DNA from: Reclinomonas americana ATCC 50394
Lineage: Eukaryota > Jakobida > Jakobea > Jakobida
Direction: 5' to 3'
NCBI GenBank assembly: GCA_048213135.1
Contig: PS015397.1
Coordinates: forward strand, 7,520-57,596
Length of the DNA: 50,077 bases
Part shown: positions 28,567 to 37,558 of the stretch, piece after piece
Layout: each line of letters opens with the position of its first letter
Position numbering within the stretch: position 1 is the first letter of the stretch
Program-made: the position numbers and the translations under genes
Notes under the pieces: generated by a model
What the model saw: the letters and a program-made list of their open reading frames with translations, nothing else
Database searches by the model: none
What the model was told of the DNA's origin: nothing

Positions 28567-31500
28567 GCAGTGAGCAAGGGAGAGTGAGTGCAACAGAGAG
28601 TAATGCGAGTGAGACGGGAGTGAGAATGAGAGAGATCGGTGTGTGTGTGAGAGAGAGAGAGAGATAAGCAGCAATGAGTGACGTTGAGAGCAATGATGGG
28701 AAGCTTGCAGGAGCGAGATTGGTTGCCTGTGCCGTCGTGCATGCATGAGTCTTCAGCAGGCGGAAAGGAGAAAGAGGGTGCTTTCGATGAGTGTTTTCTC
28801 ACTCTCTCCGCTCTCACCGTGCTGTCGTACCTCCTCACCCACTTCTTGCCTCTCTTCTCTCCCCCCGATATACATCTCTCGCATCATCCCTCAAGCTCCC
28901 TTTCTCTCCCTGTTTGTTGCAGGATTGGGCTTTGTTGGCGGCATTCCGGATTACCTGCTGACGGAGATGTTGAGGGTGAGTTGCTGCGTTGCGCACAGGG
29001 TGATTTGCTGAGCGCTTCGTCGACGAAGTCTTTGTCTCACAATCGCACCCACTGCTACACCGTCGCTCGCATATCATTGTCGCCACCTCACTCTTCCCTT
29101 TCCTCGCACCACTCGCACTCTCTCCCTCCCTCTCGCTCATTCTCTCTTCCCGTCGCTCGCTCCACTTGCAGTCGCTCACTCGCATCTGTTCGCTCTGTCG
29201 CCTTCTCACTCCCGAACTTTGGCTTTCCACCCTCTGACGCTCTTCATCTATCGCCTTTTCACTCGCCTTGTGACCCAGTTGCCGACCGTCCCTTTTTATG
29301 TGACTTCACTGAGGGCGTTCTGCCTTGCGGAATCGCACTCAGTCGTTCATCAAGTCTATCGCTCGCTTCTCTTCCCGTTCTTGCCTCCTCCCATTTCTCC
29401 TCGTTTTATTCTCTTTTCCTTTCGCCTATCTCCGCCCTCTTTCCCCCCTTCTCCTTCTCCCTCACCCCACCTCTCCCGTCCACTTATTCCCCAGGACGCC
29501 TCCGTGGCCGACCTAAGTCGCATCGGTTTGTCCCCTTTTCCATCCCTCCCCCTCCCTCCCCTCCCTCTCACCCCGCGCCACAGAACTCGCCAACCCCTCC
29601 CGCCAACTGCCGACGGACGAAATGTGGCACAAGCACTGCACATTCAAGTACGGCATCCCCGCCGACGCACCGAGACCAGAGTGCGGCTGGAAACAGCACT
29701 ACGTGGTGCGCGCAGGATGCGCAGCCTCTCCTCTCCCTTGTCCCCTTCTCACCCTCATGCCCTCCCAAGAACCTCGGCTTGCAAAAGAAGAAAGAGAACG
29801 ACGAAATCCTGCAGCGCTCCCTCAAAATCGCCTCAGTGATTCTCGACGAGCAGGCGCAAGGTTCACTGCCTCCTCCCTTCTCCCCCTTCTCCATTCCCCC
29901 TCTCACCCTTGCCCGTCACAGAGGCCCCCGTTGTCAAGACGGTCCCACAGTGGGNNNNNNNNNNNNNNNNNNNNNNNNNNNNNNNNNNNNNNNNNNNNNN
30001 NNNNNNNNNNNNNNNNNNNNNNNNNNNNNNNNNNNNNNNNNNNNNNNNNNNNNNNNNNNNNNNNNNNNNNNNNNNNNNNNNNNNNNNNNNNNNNNNNNNN
30101 NNNNNNNNNNNNNNNNNNNNNNNNNNNNNNNNNNNNNNNNNNNNNNNNNNNNNNNNNNNNNNNNNNNNNNNNNNNNNNNNNNNNNNNNNNNNNNNNNNNN
30201 NNNNNNNNNNNNNNNNNNNNNNNNNNNNNNNNNNNNNNNNNNNNNNNNNNNNNNNNNNNNNNNNNNNNNNNNNNNNNNNNNNNNNNNNNNNNNNNNNNNN
30301 NNNNNNNNNNNNNNNNNNNCCATGATGGACAAGCGAAGAGGTCGCGCGCGAAAGGTGCTCCATGGCGGCGGAAGAGGAGGAGGCGGCAGTAGTGGCGGCG
30401 GCGGTCGCGGGGCCGCCAAGCCAGTGACCGGGTCGATGTTGCTCGATGCGCTGCGGCGGGATGTGAGGGATGAGATGTTGCGTGAGAGGGGGAAAGAGAG
30501 GGGAAGGATGGGGGAAGAGTAGGAGTGAAGGGAGAGAGAGNNNNNNNNNNNNNNNNNNNNNNNNNNNNNNNNNNNNNNNNNNNNNNNNNNNNNNNNNNNN
30601 NNNNNNNNNNNNNNNNNNNNNNNNNNNNNNNNNNNNNNNNNNNNNNNNNNNNNNNNNNNNNNNNNNNNNNNNNNNNNNNNNNNNNNNNNNNNNNNNNNNN
30701 NNNNNNNNNNNNNNNNNNNNNNNNNNNNNNNNNNNNNNNNNNNNNNNNNNNNNNNNNNNNNNNNNNNNNNNNNNNNNNAGAGAGCAAGCCTGTGATTGAT
30801 AGGATAGCAGTGACGGAAGGAAGCAGCTGAGAGATGGAAAGTGAACGGTTCCGTTTCTCAGCGAGTTTCAGCTTTCTCTCGCACTCTCTTCCGTCCTTGT
30901 ACTCCCCTCTCTTCTTTCTCTTTGTTCACCCTGCTCTTCCACCTTGCTCTTTTATGTTGCTCTTCTCCCTTCTCTTCTTGCTCCCTTCCCTTTGCTCTTT
31001 TTCCTGCCATCTTCCCCACTCTTGCGCCTTCTCTTCCCCCTTCTCTTCCCCTATGCTCGTATCCCCTTGCTCTTCCCCCGGCCATTTTCCCCTCTCCTCC
31101 CCTTCTCCTCCTCGTGTTTTTCCCCTTCTCCTTCCCCCTTGCTCACTCCCCTTGCTCATTACCCTTGCTCATTCCCTTCGCTCTTCCCCTTGCTCATTCC
31201 CGTTGCTTTTCTCCCTTCTCCCCCTTCTCCCCCTTTTCCCTCCCTTCCCCCTTCTCCCCCTTCTCCCCCTTTTCCCCCTTTTCCCCCTTCCCCTCCCCCT
31301 CCCCACAGCAAACGCGACGCCATCAAACTCGAACGCAGCAAGCTCGACGCCGCCCCACCGCCCAAAACCACCCCCACCCCCACCCGCACACCACCACCAC
31401 CACCACCACCCTCCCGCCCACGATCCTCCCCAGCCCCCACCACCACCACCGTGAGGNNNNNNNNNNNNNNNNNNNNNNNNNNNNNNNNNNNNNNNNNNNN

Positions 31501-31968
31501 NNNNNNNNNNNNNNNNNNNNNNNNNNNNNNNNNNNNNNNNNNNNNNNNNNNNNNNNNNNNNNNNNNNNNNNNNNNNNNNNNNNNNNNNNNNNNNNNNNNN
31601 NNNNNNNNNNNNNNNNNNNNNNNNNNNNNNCACCACCTCCACCTCCTCCTCCTCCACCACCTCCACCAGCCAGCAAGCCACACCACCAATCCGTCCACAT
31701 GTCGGCCGCCGTGCGCGCCCACCGCCTGGAGCACGCACGACAAGCGCGCTCCCAGTCCGTCTCCCCAGCACCCACCCCATCACCACGAATAACACCCACT
31801 GTCTCGCCTCCCTCCTCCTCCACAACAGCAGCAACAGCAACGTCGACGTCGAGCAGACCACCAGCACCCGGCTCTGGTGTGTTCCGCTTGCAGAAGCGGG
31901 CGGCGGAGAGTGCGGAGGCGGAAGAGGCGCCGGAGAAGAAGCGGAGGAATGTGGAGTGCGGGCAGTGA
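27900..31968 (+). CDS. ELOA: Elongin-A-like transcription elongation factor subunit
   Basis: Elongin A stimulates RNA polymerase II elongation and, with Elongins B/C and a cullin, can act as a ubiquitin ligase receptor. Six exons join in phase from ATG: 27900-28029, 28923-28975, 29495-29525, 29584-29702, 29770-29860 and 29922 into the gap at 29,955. The product reads LEELCLRVIRTHLRGLGFVG, then GIPDYLLTEMLR, LSRIELANPSRQLPTDEMWH, KHCTFKYG and GWKQHY. This follows the family pattern: an LCxRVxxxNI start, a G-(I/V)P-Y-LL segment, an IE-NP segment and an (L/M)WxKHC block. The amino-terminal TFIIS-like region of animal Elongin A is absent, as in fungal Ela1. After the gap, plus-strand exons rich in Gly, Arg, Pro and Lys (30,320-30,500; 31,309-31,456; 31,631-31,968, ending EKKRRNVECGQ) probably form its low-complexity tail, but that link is not proven. 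Confidence 0.7.
28069..28640. repeat. (GA)n/(GT)n microsatellite and gap in Elongin-A-like intron 1
   Basis: N from 28,069 to 28,279 is followed by GA, GTGA and CAG/CAA repeats. No gene is seen. Confidence 0.85.
29955..30319. other. Assembly gap (N)
   Basis: A run of N that interrupts the Elongin-A-like coding region after VVKTVPQW. Confidence 1.
30541..30778. other. Assembly gap (N)
   Basis: A run of N flanked by GAGAGA, within the presumed Elongin-A-like intron. Confidence 1.
31457..31630. other. Assembly gap (N)
   Basis: A run of N flanked by CCACCA repeats, within the proline-rich tail region. Confidence 1.
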
Positions 31969-32244
31969 AAAGAGGAGGAGAGGGAGAAGGGTGTCCTGTC
32001 GTTGTTGGCCGGAAAAAAGGCAGTGCCGGCGCGAGGTGCAGGAGGAAGAGTCTATTTCCCCGACTTTCTCCGTGCCAGTGAGGAAGCATCGAGACGACGT
32101 CGCCTTTGCATCTCCTGTCCGCCAATGAAACGGGACACGAACGGAAAAAAGGAAGTGCACGAGGCAGAGAGAGGGAGAGAGTGAGAGCGAGTGTGTGTGT
32201 GTGAGAGAGAGAGAGCACGCCACTGTTGTATTCTCTCAAAGAAA
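31969..32244 (+). promoter_or_regulatory. Intergenic region and likely promoter of gene D
   Basis: This short region between the Elongin-A-like stop and the gene D start holds the shared box at 32,117-32,137 and a (GT)n(GA)n tract at 32,189-32,216. A second, partial resemblance to the box region (TGTCCTGTCG...CCGGAAAAAAGG) lies near 31,994-32,020. Confidence 0.5.
32117..32137 (+). promoter_or_regulatory. Shared upstream box of gene D
   Basis: The box starts GTCCGCCAATGAAACGGGAC and ends in A. It contains CCAAT inside GTCC...GGAC inverted ends and lies about 110 bases before the D start codon. Confidence 0.45.
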
Positions 32245-34758
32245 ATGAGGTTTGCTGTGATGTTGTCATGTGGCATTCTTTCTCTCGCACTCTCACTCGC
32301 GCTTCTGCTTTTGCCTCTTTGGTGGCAGTGCTCCTCGGAAGAAAGCATGGCAGATGGGCGAGTATGGCGATGTGAAGGCACTGCGCGAGTTGGTGGCGCG
32401 TGAGGGTGCACGCACTCTGCTGAGGAGAGAGGAGATGAATGAGAATGGCAGCACGGCATTTCACTGGGCCGCTGGCAGAGGCCATCTCTCTGTGTTGGAG
32501 TATTTGTGGGAGGAGAGTGGTGTCGGGTCACAACTCGCACAAATGGTCAGTGAATATGGATGGACGCCACTGATGATTGCTGCCAACAATGGGCATCTGC
32601 AAGTGGTGGAGTGGTTGCTTGCCCATGAGCGACGATGTCCGCCGGAGATGGTGCGGGCGGTCACCAATGACCAATGGAATCCGCAGTCCACCGCGCTACA
32701 CTATGCTGCCAAGTATGGTCACGAAGCCATTGTGCGACTCCTCGCCATTCGCTTCCCCGACCTCATTCCCATGGTCGACAAGCGGGGCAAGACGGCGGCT
32801 CAGTGGGCACGCGACAAAGGCGAGCAACACGTGGCCGAGTTGCTCGATCACCTCGCTGCGCTACCAGCACCACCACGCCAACAGCAACAACTACAGCAGC
32901 CGCGATCCCCGCCTCCTGCAGGTATGACCTCCATAATGTCTCTTGGCAAGTTGTGTTCGTGCTCACGCTCCACCATCTGTGGTTTGTCCTTGTGTGTGTC
33001 GTTCCTGGCGAATATGCAGTGCCAGCACGCCAGGTGAGACGGAGAGTGCCACTCTGTGCTTCCTGTTGCTCGTGAAACTCACTTCTCACATCCGTTCCGT
33101 GTCTCCCTCGCACTCTCGTAAATTGCAGTCGGCTGTTGATGATCCCACCGTCGCACGCCAGCTCGCCGACAAGGACGTACTCCTTGTGCAGCTGCAGCGC
33201 GATCTTGCCGCAGCGCAGCAGGAGCGGGAGCAGCAGCAACGGGAATGGGATCGACAGCGACGAGAGCACGAGGACATTGTCGCCCAACTGCAACAAGCCA
33301 GTGCAGAGCTCGAAGGAGACAAGGCCGAGGAGCTGCAGAATATTGCCCAGTTGCAGCGAATCATCGCGGAGCTTGAGCGAGCCAAGGTTGAGGAACAGCA
33401 CAAGGTCGCCCAACTGCAGGCGGCGGTGGGCGAATGGGAGCGAGCTCACGTTGACGGACAACATCAAATCGCGCAATTGCAGCAAGCCAACTTGGAATGG
33501 CAACAAGCTCACGCCAGTGAGCAGCAGAGGAATGCTCAATTGCAACAAGCCAATGCTGAATGGCAACAAGCTCATGGTCAATTGCAGCAAGCTCATGGCC
33601 AACTGCAGGATCAGCTGACTGCGGCTCTGCGCGACAAGGACGATCTCACCGCGCAGCTGCAAGCAAGCAATCAACTCGTATCTCAGCTGCGACAGGATCT
33701 CCTCCTCACCCAAGGTCTGTGGTGTGAGTCCTTCATTCTCACCCATTTCTCACTCCCTTCCCTCTCGTTCCACAGTCGACACCGCCGTGCAGCGCTTCGA
33801 GTGGCCCGAGATCGTGCAAGCCACCAACTCATTCTCTCCCCGCCTCAAGGTCGGCGAGGGTGGCCAGGGTGCCGTCTTCATCACTCTTCTCCGCGAGATG
33901 CACGTGGCCATCAAGGTGCTCGATCCCGAAGCACCGTGGACGATGGAGTCGTTTGAGAGTGAGGTCGGTGTCTCTCTCCTTTTTCGCTGCCTTCTCTCTT
34001 TCTCCTCATCCTTCTCTTCCCGTCTCCCAGGTTGCCACCCTCGGACGCCTGCGTGACCGTCGCATTGTGCCACTTGTCGGCTACTCGGTGGGCGACGACA
34101 AGGCACGCTGTCTCGTGTACAAGGCTCTGCAGTGCGTTTCCATCTCTCTCTCTCTCTCTTTTTCTCCATCATCGTCTCACTGTGAAAGCACACAGAGTTC
34201 CCAATCTGGAGGATCTGTTGCTGCTGCCACGCGCCGGTCGTGCACCACTCTCTGTCGTGCAGCGTGTGCAGATTGGTCTCGGGCTGGCCGAGGCCGTGGC
34301 GTTCCTGCACAAGGTTTGTGCGATGTGGATGCCTTTCTTCATCTCCCATTCACCCTCGCTATGCCTTTGCGTTCTTCGCTCTTCTTTCTCAATGTCACTC
34401 TACTCATGTTCTTGTCTCTCGTGCTTCTACTTTATCTTGTCTCTCGTGCTTCTACTTTACCACTCTTCTGTCTCTCTTGGTCACCCTTGCCCTCTTTACG
34501 TTGCTCATTATTCTCTTCTGTCTTCGTCACTCTGTGCCTTACTTGTCACTCCTGGTTCTCTGATTCCCACTGCTCTCTTTCCCGTCTTGTTGTGTTTTAC
34601 GCTTTGTTCTCGCCTCTCTTACCTCTCCTCGCAGAATGAGGTGGTGCATCGCGACATTAAGCCCTCCAATGTGCTTCTCGATCACCGCTACGAGCCATGT
34701 CTTGGTGACTTTGGCATTGCGCGGTCGATTGCAGATGGCAAGGTCTGTTTCCATTCAG

Positions 34759-34792
<34 letters not shown>

Positions 34793-35178
34793 ACGCCTGC
34801 TCACATTCCCTCATCTCACAGACCACGACCGCCGCCGGTACACTGGACTACATGGACCCACTGGCGATGCGTGTCCGTCGCCCGCAACCCAAACACGACG
34901 TGTACAGCATGGGTGTAGTGCTGGCGCAGCTGGTCACTGGCAAGCCCGTGGCCACGGTGGTGGATTGGTCCGTGGAGTGGGACGACTCGCCAGCCTCGCT
35001 GCGTCCAATGGAACTGGCGGATCGTGGAGCAGAGTGGACACCGCGCATCGCCGAGCCAATGTTTGAACTCGGCATGCGGTGCATGAGCATGCAACCGAAG
35101 CGACCGACGGCGCAGGAGGTGCTCGATGTGATGCGTGCACTGCGCGAGGCGTGTGGGCAGTTTACGCTGGAGCTTTAA
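32245..35178 (+). CDS. Gene D: ankyrin/coiled-coil/type-2 protein kinase, complete
   Basis: The cleanest type-2 member, 688 residues from nine pieces in phase: ATGAG (32245-32249), 32329-32921 (ankyrin), 33020-33033 (micro-exon), 33129-33714 (coiled coil), 33776-33963, 34031-34131, 34196-34313, 34635-34742 and 34822-35178. Ankyrin repeats include GWTPLMIAANNGHLQVVEWL and STALHYAAKYGHEAIVRLLA. The coiled coil (residues about 205-400) is built on QLQQA repeats. The kinase (about 400-688) has PEIVQATNSFSP, VGEGGQGAVF, VAIKVL, HRDIKPSNVLLD, GDFGIARS and GTLDYMDP, the pattern of IRAK/receptor-like TKL kinases. It has no signal peptide or transmembrane segment once the first intron is removed. It is nearly colinear with gene C, so the two are recent duplicates. 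Its ligand and target are unknown. Confidence 0.9.
33020..33033 (+). other. 14-nt micro-exon of gene D
   Basis: TGCCAGCACGCCAG lies between a GCAG acceptor and a GTGAG donor. It joins the ankyrin exon (phase 1) to the coiled-coil exon (phase 0). Confidence 0.78.
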
Positions 35179-35600
35179 GATTGAAGGAACATGACAATCT
35201 CTCTTCTGTTTTCAACCACACCATCAACCAACGTACGACGCTTCCACTGTTTTTGCTTTGCTTGTCGACCCTTGTGGACGACGAGTGCAACTTCACGACA
35301 AATCTGCATGCAAATCCTGTCAGTCGTGTCCAGTTTGTCTCGGAAAATTGCACTCATCATGGAGAGAACGCCAAGCACTTTGCGTGTATGCGTTGCGTCT
35401 TGTGTCCCTCTCCTTGTCTTGTCTTGTGCGATTTTGTTCTCTCACTGCGTGGTCAGACGTGGAATGTTCACATGTGGGTGAGTTGTGTGATTGGAGAGAG
35501 AGAGAGAGGGTGTGTGTGTGAGAGAGAGAGAGGTGTGTGTGAGAGAGAGAGAGAGGAGGTGTGGAGAGAGAGAGAGAGAGGAGGGAGGGAGGAGAGAGAG
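35179..35600. other. 3' flank of gene D
   Basis: Unique sequence followed by (GA)n from about 35,490. No supported gene. Confidence 0.5.
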
Positions 35601-35622
35601 AGNNNNNNNNNNNNNNNNNNNN

Positions 35623-36060
35623 GCGATTTCACGAGACAAGTCAAGAAAGACAGTGAGTTGAGAGAGAGAGAGAGAGAGAGAGGAGAGTAGCACAGGAGCT
35701 GCCCTGCAGCTCATCTAGCGTACAGTCGACATTTCGTTTGTGACATCACGAGACAAGTCAGGAGGCAGAAGTGAGAGAGAAACACACGCAACACAGAGTG
35801 TGCGTGTGTGATAGAGAGAGAAGTTGACGGCAGCTGCAACTCAGCTGCATCGAGACAAGTCAAGAGAGACTGTGAGTTTGAGAGAAAGAGAGAGAGTGCG
35901 TGAGAGAGAGAGAAGAAGAAGAAGAAGAGGAGGAGGAGGGCACTTGCAGTGCAACTCAACTGCATCCAGCACACCGTCGAGGTTTATGGCGATTTCACGA
36001 GACAAGTCAAGAGAGACAGTGAGCTTGAGAGAGAGAGAGAGCGGGAGAGGAAGAGAGAAC
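35623..36060 (+). repeat. Tandem repeat with GAGACAAGTCA core
   Basis: Four copies of a unit containing CACGAGACAAGTCAAGAGAG followed by CAGTGAG and a (GA)n tract occur near 35,628, 35,745, 35,848 and 35,994. Copies are 100-145 bases apart. Between them lies a CTGCAACTCAGCTGCATC-like segment in three of the four. Confidence 0.75.
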
Positions 36061-36155
36061 ACAGACAGCACGTCAACTGCGTTAGCTTTGTTGGCAGACC
36101 CAAGAAATTATAAGAAACAAAAGCAGCAACGGAGGAGAGGTTGAAAAGTCGTGAG

Positions 36156-36316
36156 ATGTCGGCTCAGGAGTTGGGCGGCTGTGCATTGCTGCTCTCTCCT
36201 CCCCGATCGTCGCCACCCTCTCGTGTTAAAATGGAGAAAGATTGTACACACGCTCAGATGCTGGAAGTGAAGGGGAGGGGGGAAGCGACACGCACATTGC
36301 ACAAGAATGCAACGAA
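36156..36316 (+). CDS. Possible first exon upstream of the EEP gene
   Basis: An ATG-started frame (MSAQELGGCALLLSPPRSS, then VKMEKDCTHAQMLEVKG) ends at a good GTATGTG donor. It lies in the right place and strand for the start of the next gene, but its end phase does not fit the 36,709 exon directly, so another exon would have to lie between. Weak evidence. Confidence 0.25.
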
Positions 36317-36708
36317 GTATGTGCATTGTTCTCTCTCTCTCTCTCTCTCGCCGTGCTCCTTTCGCTCTCGCCTACTCCGCTCTCCTTGGTCACCTTCACC
36401 ATATCCGCCGTTTGTCTTCTTACTCTCTTGACAATCCTTTTAACTCTGTCTCAACTCCTCACTTGAATGCAAGTTCTCCCTTGTCGACTTGTTTCCTCCT
36501 TACTACACAAGTATTCTTCGCCTTCGCTCTTACTCTATCCTCTCATCCCTCCAATCTCCTTCCTCCCCCATGACCCCCTTCTCCCTATCATGCCCTTTTC
36601 CCCTTCCTTTTCATCTCCCTTCCCCTTCATCTCCCTTCCCCTTCATCCCCTTCCCCTATTCCCTTCCCCTTTATCCCCCTTCCCCTTTAACCTCCCCTTT
36701 ATTCCCAG

Positions 36709-37525
36709 ACCGACCTCCCCACCACCACCCTCAACGGCCGCGGCATCTCCTCCACCCTCCTCCACCTCCACCCCGACATCATCGCCCTCCAAGAGGTCAT
36801 CGACCCCTTCGACGGCGAAGCCGACTCTGTCGCCGACGCCTTTGATGCCGTGGAGCGCGACCCCACCATCTCCCAAGTGCGCCGCGTGGCCGACGCCCTG
36901 CACATGCCCTTTGTGCACTTTGCGCCCGCCCAAGGCAACTTCGGCAACGCGCTGCTGGCGCGCTGGGTGCCCGACGCCGTGCTGCAGCAGCCGTTGAGTG
37001 CCGACCGAGTGGCGGTGGCGGCGCGTTTCGCGGCGCTCGGCGTCGACGTGGTGACCACGCATCTGGATCATGTGAGCGAGAGCAAGCGGCTGGCGCAGTG
37101 GAGCGTGTTGCGCGAGTGGCGGAGGAGCGACGAGTGTGCCGAGTGGCCGCACTTGGTTGTCGGTGATTTGAATGCGGTGTCGCAGGGGGATTATGTGGCG
37201 GACGCGGAGGAGGAGTTTTGGGCGGAGCTGGCGGAGAATGGTGATGGGCAGGTGATGAATAAGGTGGAGGTGGGTAAAAGGGAAGGGGGTAGGGAAAGAG
37301 AGAGAGGAGAGAGAGAGAGAGAGAAAAGAGAGAGGGAGAGAGGGAGGGAAGAGAGCGAGAGAGAGAGAGGTTTGGGAACGAGAGAGAGCGAGAGAGACGG
37401 AGAAAGGGAAGCAGAGAGAGTGAGAGAGTAGAGAACGAGGGCGCCACTCACTCACCTGAAGCAAGATCTGTGACGAGGAAGCAGGATGAGATTATTGCAC
37501 TCGATCGGCCTTGCTCTTGTGTGTT

Positions 37526-37558
<33 letters not shown>

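Noticed and set aside
29150-29240. Extra Elongin-A-like exon (LTRICSLCRLLTPELWLSTL)
   Set aside because: It looked leucine-rich-repeat-like, but it ends in a stop in that frame, while the exons on either side join to each other in phase without it.
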